Source: CAVQDV01 sp963711375 (GTDB lineage Bacteria > Pseudomonadota > Gammaproteobacteria > Coxiellales > Coxiellaceae). From it: 64,000 nt of DNA. The position numbers and the translations under genes were made by a program. Shown here in pieces: positions 59,047 through 64,000 of the stretch (position 1 is the first letter of the stretch; every line of letters begins with the position of its first letter). Below the pieces are notes generated by a model, which searched no databases, was not told the DNA's origin, and worked only from the letters and a program-made list of their open reading frames with translations. The stretch spans positions 1,426,001-1,490,000 of the forward strand of contig CAVQDV010000005.1 in the NCBI GenBank assembly GCA_963711375.1, written 5' to 3'.

Positions 59047-60159
59047 ATGAAACATACCTTCAACGATTGGCATTATGCCCGCCCCGAATTGGCAGGGGCC
59101 TATCTTGATTTATTTAACATAGGCTTGGTGTCAGCCCGTGGCTTGTTTGCCAGGCGCAGAATGGGTAAAACTGAATTTTTAAAAAAAGATTTTATACCGG
59201 CTGCAGAGGCAAGAGGATACCTCACTGTTTATGTTAATCTTTGGGATATGGAAACGGATCCTGCTACCGCTATTGTTTCTGAGTTTTATAAGGCGGTTTC
59301 GCCAAAGGGGTTTAATAAAATTTGGTCAACGCTCAAGCGACCTGTGAGCAAAGTAAAAGCTTCAGGTAAGGTGCCAGGTTTTGGTGAAGGGGCGTTAGAG
59401 GCAGAACTCACCAATTTGGAAAAAGTCCCTGGTACTCGTCTAATGGAGTCGATGACTGCATTCGATAAAACAAAAACCCAATTGATTTTAATTATCGATG
59501 AAGCGCAAGTTTTGGCCTATGAAGAAAATATGCATTTCGCACATGCTTTACGAGCTGCATTAGATATTAGGAAACAGCGAATCAAAGTTATTTTTGCGGG
59601 AAGTTCTGAAACTACATTACGAAGAATGTTTGGTGTGGCTTCGGAACCTTTTTACAACTGGGCCCCCCTAGAGCCGTTTGAGTTATTAGGGAAGGAATTT
59701 GTCGCTGCAATGGTTGAGAGAGTTAACAGTATTTGTAAATATCGACTATCAGTTAGCAAGGCGATGGAAGCTTTTTCACAACTAAAAAATACTCCAGAAT
59801 TTTTTCGCCGCTATATTGAGCATTATATTAGCAATCCTAAAAAGGGGTCGGCTGTTGCGTTAGAAAATACTATGTCAAATGTTTTTAATGATAAAAATTT
59901 CAAACACCAATGGGAGACTTTGCTGGCTGCAGACCAAGTAATATTATCGATGATGGTAAGTGGAATTACTGATTTGCACGGAAAAGCCGCGATGGAACGC
60001 TTAGGCAATGAGCTTGGTATAGGTGAAAGTGTTAATAAAAATACCATTCAAAATGCCCTGCGGCGCTTAAGCTCCAAAAATATCATCACCAAAATTGAAC
60101 ATGGTCTTTATCAATTTGAGGATGAAGCATTTTCGGATTGGGTTCGTCATAAAGAATAA
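59047..60159 (+). CDS. P-loop ATPase with C-terminal winged helix (second)
   Basis: 370 residues. Walker A is FARRRMGKTEFLKKDF (about 35-45), Walker B is LILIIDEAQVLAYEE (about 140-150), sensor region VIFAGSSETTLRRMF. The C-terminal 70 residues look like a winged helix (LGIGESVNKNTIQNALRRLSSKNIITKIEHGLYQFED shown as LGIGESVNKNTIQNALRRLS). It is an archaeal-type/Orc1-like AAA ATPase. The arrangement mirrors the 45873 protein. It sits convergent with an ATPase-DUF234 gene only 4 bp away and behind an AT-rich palindrome array. DNA-binding regulator or defence component are both possible. Confidence 0.75.
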   Translation: MKHTFNDWHYARPELAGAYLDLFNIGLVSARGLFARRRMGKTEFLKKDFIPAAEARGYLTVYVNLWDMETDPATAIVSEFYKAVSPKGFNKIWSTLKRPVSKVKASGKVPGFGEGALEAELTNLEKVPGTRLMESMTAFDKTKTQLILIIDEAQVLAYEENMHFAHALRAALDIRKQRIKVIFAGSSETTLRRMFGVASEPFYNWAPLEPFELLGKEFVAAMVERVNSICKYRLSVSKAMEAFSQLKNTPEFFRRYIEHYISNPKKGSAVALENTMSNVFNDKNFKHQWETLLAADQVILSMMVSGITDLHGKAAMERLGNELGIGESVNKNTIQNALRRLSSKNIITKIEHGLYQFEDEAFSDWVRHKE

Positions 60160-60163
60160 CTAT

Positions 60164-61615
60164 TCATACTTTGTCGGAGTCATTCAAATAGACGCTGAAA
60201 TCGATGCAGTCTATGAAATATTCGCTTTCCTCAACTTCGCTAGTAACTCCATTGATATGGATTAGTATCGGAACACACGAAAATCCCCTTGGAACCACTA
60301 ATCGGCGAATTTTGTCTCGAACCTCCATTATTACATCTGATCCAACTTCATTTTTAGAAAATTTTATTTCGCAAATAAATAAGGTGTTTAACTTTGTTTG
60401 GATTAAATAATCCACTTGGCAGCCGGCATGTTTTTTCGTGGGTCTTTGATAATAAGGATTATCCGCGATAACATCTTCTGGTCTAATATTCAGTTTTTCT
60501 AAAATCAAATGACGATTTCTAAGAACGAGATTTTCAAACTGGAGACCAAGCATGGTTGACCATCCTGGCAGAGAGGTGGGATTCACATTTTTATAGTGGT
60601 CATTTTTGATGCGGCTTAATTTGGGTTCGATATATTTGTAATAGAAACGCAGGTAATTATCCGATAAGCGATATTGACTGATGGTGGATTCTTTACCAGA
60701 TTTTAAGGACCAATTCACATTACGTGAAATGTAGCCTGAAGTGTTTAAGTCATCGAGATAGTCGCTTAAGGTTCCGCTGCTCTTGTAGCTAATGCCATTC
60801 GCAATTTCGGAATATTCAGCGGATTTTGATGCTAAATATTGGGTGATACTGGCATAAGTCCCACTCTTTTTCCCAAATAAATCATGAAATATATGACGAT
60901 GTTCTTCTACCAGCAAGGAGTCGGGTTCAAAGCATAATCTTTTAATATTATCGGGAGCAGAATAAGCGGGATTAATTTGCTCAATATACCATGGAATTCC
61001 TCCTGTAATTGACAAGATAATAAATTTTTCCAAGGGTGAGCGGTTAAATCCAATGTGGTTCAACAATGCATTGCAATGATGCAAGGGCAGCTCATTGAGC
61101 GTGATTTTTTGCGATACTCTTCCGAAGTAGCCGGTACTGCTTAAAATATTTTTTTCAATCCACGAAGACACGGATCCACATAAAATAAAAATTAATTCGG
61201 AATTTTTTTTAAAATACAGATCCCAGGCATTTTTTAGCTTAGGCAAGAAAGTGGGATCATCCTGCCCCATCCAGGTTATTTCATCAAATACTAGTACAAC
61301 CCGCCCTTTTTTAATTCTTTTCGCCAATGCTAGAAATAACTTACTCCAGTTCTCGGTTTTAATTTCAGGTAAACGAGTTTGCTCGTGTAGTAGGTGAGAA
61401 AATTCGTCTCGTTGATGTTGGGCGGTAATACCTTCTCCAGGGGGCAGTCCTTCAAACCAATAGCAAGGTAAGTTTTTGGTAAATTCTTCAATCAATCGGC
61501 TCTTGCCAATTCGTCGGCGACCTTTGACTACCACCATGCTGGCGGTTTTTTTCTTTAGAAGGTCGTTCAATTTCTGTAGGGAAATCTCCCGCCCAATAAA
61601 TGGTATTTCGTTCAT
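60164..61615 (-). CDS. ATPase with DUF234 nuclease-like C-terminal domain
   Basis: 483 residues. Archaeal ATPase_2 domain: FIGREISLQKLNDLL, Walker A KGRRRIGKSRLIEEF, Walker B VVLVFDEITWMGQDDP. Then a winged-helix middle (YSEIANGISYKSSGTLSDYL). The DUF234 end contains the PD-(D/E)xK-like sequence CQVDYLIQTKLNTLFICEIKFSK (D...E-x-K). The family is widespread but without established function; some members accompany mobile DNA. AGAGAGG precedes the ATG. Confidence 0.85.
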   Translation of the reverse strand: MNEIPFIGREISLQKLNDLLKKKTASMVVVKGRRRIGKSRLIEEFTKNLPCYWFEGLPPGEGITAQHQRDEFSHLLHEQTRLPEIKTENWSKLFLALAKRIKKGRVVLVFDEITWMGQDDPTFLPKLKNAWDLYFKKNSELIFILCGSVSSWIEKNILSSTGYFGRVSQKITLNELPLHHCNALLNHIGFNRSPLEKFIILSITGGIPWYIEQINPAYSAPDNIKRLCFEPDSLLVEEHRHIFHDLFGKKSGTYASITQYLASKSAEYSEIANGISYKSSGTLSDYLDDLNTSGYISRNVNWSLKSGKESTISQYRLSDNYLRFYYKYIEPKLSRIKNDHYKNVNPTSLPGWSTMLGLQFENLVLRNRHLILEKLNIRPEDVIADNPYYQRPTKKHAGCQVDYLIQTKLNTLFICEIKFSKNEVGSDVIMEVRDKIRRLVVPRGFSCVPILIHINGVTSEVEESEYFIDCIDFSVYLNDSDKV

Positions 61616-61625
61616 TTAGCCTCTC

Positions 61626-61657
61626 TTCGCAGAAATCATCTAAGTCATTCCTGCGAA
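61626..61657. repeat. TTCGCAGAAAT-type hairpin
   Basis: TTCGCAGAAATCATCTAAG-TCATTCCTGCGAA, same family as 58786. Lies just upstream of the DUF234 ATPase gene, next to a composite element. Confidence 0.6.
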
Positions 61658-61673
61658 TTTTACCCTAAATTCC

Positions 61674-61816
61674 CAGTCTTCGCAAGAATGTCCTAAGTCA
61701 TTTCCGCGAAGGCTGGGGTCCACAGGGGGCAAGGCTCACTCTGGGTACCAGCGGGCATCCCCACCGCGGAGGGGGTTAATACTAGGAAGGAGTTTCCGCT
61801 TTAGCGGGAACTCCTG
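61674..61816. repeat. Composite palindromic element, diverged copy
   Basis: Starts CAGTCTTCGCAAGAATG, with the first hairpin replaced by the TTCGCAGGAAT type. The middle GCTGGGG...GTACCAGCGGG and terminal hairpin AGGAGTTTCCGC-TTTA-GCGGGAACTCCTG match the other copies. It ends 16 bases before the EamA start, so the promoter of that gene lies in or before it. No clear direct repeat. Confidence 0.75.
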
Positions 61817-61832
61817 TACTATCACTAGAATT

Positions 61833-62720
61833 ATGTTGTCAAAAAAAATCAGTGATGAAACAAAAGGAACTCTAGCCATATTGTTAGCTACTGTTTTTTG
61901 GGGGATGACGTTCGCCTTTATCAAAGATGCTGTGACAGTGATTACGCCTTACAATTTTATTTTTTGGCGTTTTGGTCTTGCGGGAACGTTGTTGTTTCTT
62001 GTGTTTTTTAAGAAAATAAAGTTCAAGCAGCCTCGTCTTATTTTTCAGGGTGTTTTACTGGGACTATTTCTTGGTAGCACTATCATTTTTCAGACCATTG
62101 GTCTGCAATACACCAGCGCCGCTACGGCCAGTTTTATTACGGGATTATCTGTTATTCTGGTCCCGGTATTTTTATCGGTAATTAAAAAATCTTGGCCCAA
62201 AAAAAATGTTCTTATCGCTGTGATGTTAGCTATGAGTGGTGTTGCCTTAATTACTTTATCTGGTGGACTCAGTTTAAATAAAGGTGATTTATGGGTCTTA
62301 CTTTGTGCAATTTCTTTTGCTATTGGAATCATTTTGACGGGAAAATTTTCAAAAGTCGAGAACACTATAACCTTAACGTGGTTTCAATTAGCCACTATTT
62401 TTGTGATGGTGATGATTCTGAATATTAGCAGCGGAGGAATTAGAGTGCCTACTGATATTCATGTATGGATCGATATTGGTTTTTGCGCCATTTTCGCTTC
62501 AGTAATCGCGCTAGGTTTGCAGATGCATTTTCAATCTCAAGTCAGCCCAAATAAAACAGCCATTATTTTTGCGGCAGAACCTATATTTGCTACCATTACA
62601 GCGGCCATCTACCTTGATGAAAAATTAACCATTATTTTTGTGATCGGCGCCATACTAATTTTTTCAGGCATGCTAATCTCCGAAAAACGTATAAAACCGA
62701 ATATCATTCCACAAGATTGA
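61833..62720 (+). CDS. EamA/DMT-family transporter
   Basis: 295 residues with ten membrane helices in two EamA repeats: KGTLAILLATVFWGMTFAFI and WVLLCAISFAIGIILTGKFS; TSAATASFITGLSVILVPV and IIFAAEPIFATITAAIYLDE at the end of each repeat. A metabolite or drug exporter; substrate unknown. No clear ribosome site, because the gene starts right after a repeat element. Confidence 0.88.
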   Translation: MLSKKISDETKGTLAILLATVFWGMTFAFIKDAVTVITPYNFIFWRFGLAGTLLFLVFFKKIKFKQPRLIFQGVLLGLFLGSTIIFQTIGLQYTSAATASFITGLSVILVPVFLSVIKKSWPKKNVLIAVMLAMSGVALITLSGGLSLNKGDLWVLLCAISFAIGIILTGKFSKVENTITLTWFQLATIFVMVMILNISSGGIRVPTDIHVWIDIGFCAIFASVIALGLQMHFQSQVSPNKTAIIFAAEPIFATITAAIYLDEKLTIIFVIGAILIFSGMLISEKRIKPNIIPQD

Positions 62721-62820
62721 GAAAGCTTTCGCATTTCCCCAGTATTTTTTTGTACATGCAGGTATAGGATTCATTGCAGGAAACATAGATGGCGGTATTT
62801 CTACTTGCCTTGTCGAAATC

Positions 62821-62855
62821 CGCCACCTATAATCTCGTCATAAGTGGCGCTTTTT
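62821..62855 (+). terminator. Hairpin terminator with repeated flank
   Basis: CGCCACCTATAAT...ATAAGTGGCG (62821-62849) followed by CTTTTT. The 16-base unit GAAATCCGCCACCTAT occurs at 62815-62830 and again at 62870-62885, 55 bases apart, a short direct repeat that may be a duplicated fragment. Between 62721 and 62915 no gene is seen. Confidence 0.6.
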
Positions 62856-62915
62856 CTAATAGAAGGACTGAAATCCGCCACCTATCCTGATAAAACGGTA
62901 AGCAATTGATTATAT

Positions 62916-64000
62916 GACACCCACAAGAATTTCTTCTCATGCGAAACTCATTATTCCCGGCATTTTCGGGAATATGCTTGAAATTTATGACTTCATGATA
63001 TACGGCTATTTTGCACCTATTATGGCGAAATTATTTTTTCCTACGGATAATGCTTCGCTTGGATTATTGCTGACTTTTTCGATATTTGCGATTGGATTTT
63101 TAATGAGGCCTTTGGGCGCTATTATTTTTGGGCATTTTGGTGATCGCCTGGGTCGAAAAAAAATCTTAGCGTTCGCGATTATTTTAATGGCAGCGCCTAC
63201 CACGCTCATTGGGCTATTACCCGATTATTCACAAATCGGCATGTGGGGCGGTATTTTGCTGCTTATTTGTCGCTTATTACAGGGCCTTTCGATGGGGGGT
63301 GAATTTGCTGGATCCATTCTCTATATCACGGAACATGCCCCTTCTGGTCGACGAGGATTTTATGGCAGTTGGGCTATGTGTGGGACTTTTTCGGGAATTT
63401 TACTAGCCTCTGCCATTGCAGCCTTACTCAATATTTTGTTTTCAACAGAAAGCATGCAAAGCTTTGGTTGGCGAATTCCCTTTTTACTGGGCAGCGTGCT
63501 GGGTATTGTGGGGTATTATTTAAGGAGAAGAATGCCAGAAACCCCGCATTTTATAGCGGCACAAACAGAAGGAAAAATAGTTTCTAATCCAGTTATTAAA
63601 TCTTTTACGCACGAATTACCGTCGATGATGAGAGTGGCGGCCTTAAATTTTTTACCAGCTGTCGCGTTCTACACCCTCTTTGTCTATCTTTCTTCTTTTA
63701 TGACGACTTATTTAAAAATCTCGCTAGATACCGCACTTAGCATAAATACCATTAACTTAATCGTTTTAATTTTTCTCATACCCGTTATTGGGAATTGGTC
63801 TGATAAAATTGGACGAAAACCAATTCTAATCAGTGGTACGCTGGGTTTTATAGTGTTTTCCTATCCCTTATTTTTATTATTACAGACAGCAAGTTTTCTT
63901 AATGTGTTCTTAGCCCAAGCCTGTTTTTCGATATTAATTGGCTTTATTTTTGCCGCCCTTCCGGCAACCATAGTAGAATTGACCAAAACCCATGTGAGAT
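62916..64000 (+). CDS. MFS transporter, metabolite:H+ symporter family (partial)
   Basis: Open from ATG 62916 to the window end with no stop, at least 361 residues. Same family as 43825: IPGIFGNMLEIYDFMIYGYF at the N terminus, GAIIFGHFGDRLGRKKILAF signature, GLSMGGEFAGSILYITEHAP, FGWRIPFLLGSVLG. Probably imports an amino acid or organic acid. The C terminus is outside the window. No strong ribosome site is seen before the ATG. Confidence 0.9.

Overview
This is an AT-rich, densely coded stretch of a gammaproteobacterial chromosome. It has mraZ-to-ftsQ in the classical order, an ilv operon with a leader-peptide attenuator, and a class D beta-lactamase. It also has two metabolite:H+ symporter-type MFS genes and several large orphan proteins with poly-Asn, coiled-coil or Gly-rich membrane segments. 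That mix suggests a Legionellales-type (Coxiella/Legionella/Berkiella-like) host-associated bacterium. This placement is inferred from gene content; no rRNA or other marker in the window settles it.

Layout. 1-1865: threonine catabolism (kbl end, tdh) and phhB. 1894-6290: a small unknown gene, a LuxR-type regulator, an Abi_2/AbiF-like HEPN gene behind a short promoter-hairpin-T-run RNA, and a decayed IS607 copy hit by a palindromic MITE. 6320-10244: unknown gene, qor, yajQ, unknown membrane protein. 10349-12516: a bufferin-type RiPP locus (bufA precursor, bufB DUF692 enzyme, bufC DUF2063 partner). 12612-14085: unknown membrane protein and a repeat-filled gap that includes a 42-bp perfect inverted repeat. 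14124-27229: dcw cluster mraZ-rsmH-ftsL-ftsI-murE-murF-mraY-murD-ftsW-murG-murC-ftsQ, missing murB and ddl before ftsQ and ftsA and ftsZ after it. 27260-31418: RND efflux pair. 31541-40972: secreted or effector-like unknowns, a GGQ release-factor-like protein, a VOC protein and a Dus enzyme. 41046-45457: MFS, MATE, MFS and VOC genes. 45781-49049: an ATPase with a C-terminal winged helix behind twin palindromes, a VanX-type dipeptidase, and an MNT/HEPN pair whose HEPN half is broken by a MITE. 49220-51452: a GFA-family gene split by an intact IS607 element (TnpA + TnpB). 51547-52365: OXA-type beta-lactamase. 52451-58762: ilv attenuator and ilvB-ilvN-ilvC-PLP enzyme-ilvD. 58920-61615: a second ATPase with a C-terminal winged helix behind a palindrome array, convergent with an ATPase-DUF234 protein. 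61833-64000: EamA transporter and an MHS-type MFS gene that runs off the window.

Repeats explain much of the non-coding DNA. (1) A roughly 162-bp TA-flanked palindromic MITE with TACCCA/TGGGTA ends has two full copies and one half copy. (2) A composite CAG...CTG palindromic element has copies flanked by 9-bp direct repeats. (3) A CTCTCCCGCAAGGGGAGAG-type REP occurs between genes and once in frame inside murE. (4) A TTCGCAGGAAT-type hairpin lies near 58.8 and 61.6 kb. Comparing the two IS607 copies and reading across the insertions lets several target sites be reconstructed from this window alone.

The items most worth following up are the RNA-Abi(HEPN) locus, the two ATPases with C-terminal winged helices behind palindrome arrays, the bufferin locus with its precursor/enzyme terminator, the 9-bp-TSD composite MITE that rewrote a stop codon, the IS607 insertion into the GFA gene, and the ilv attenuator.
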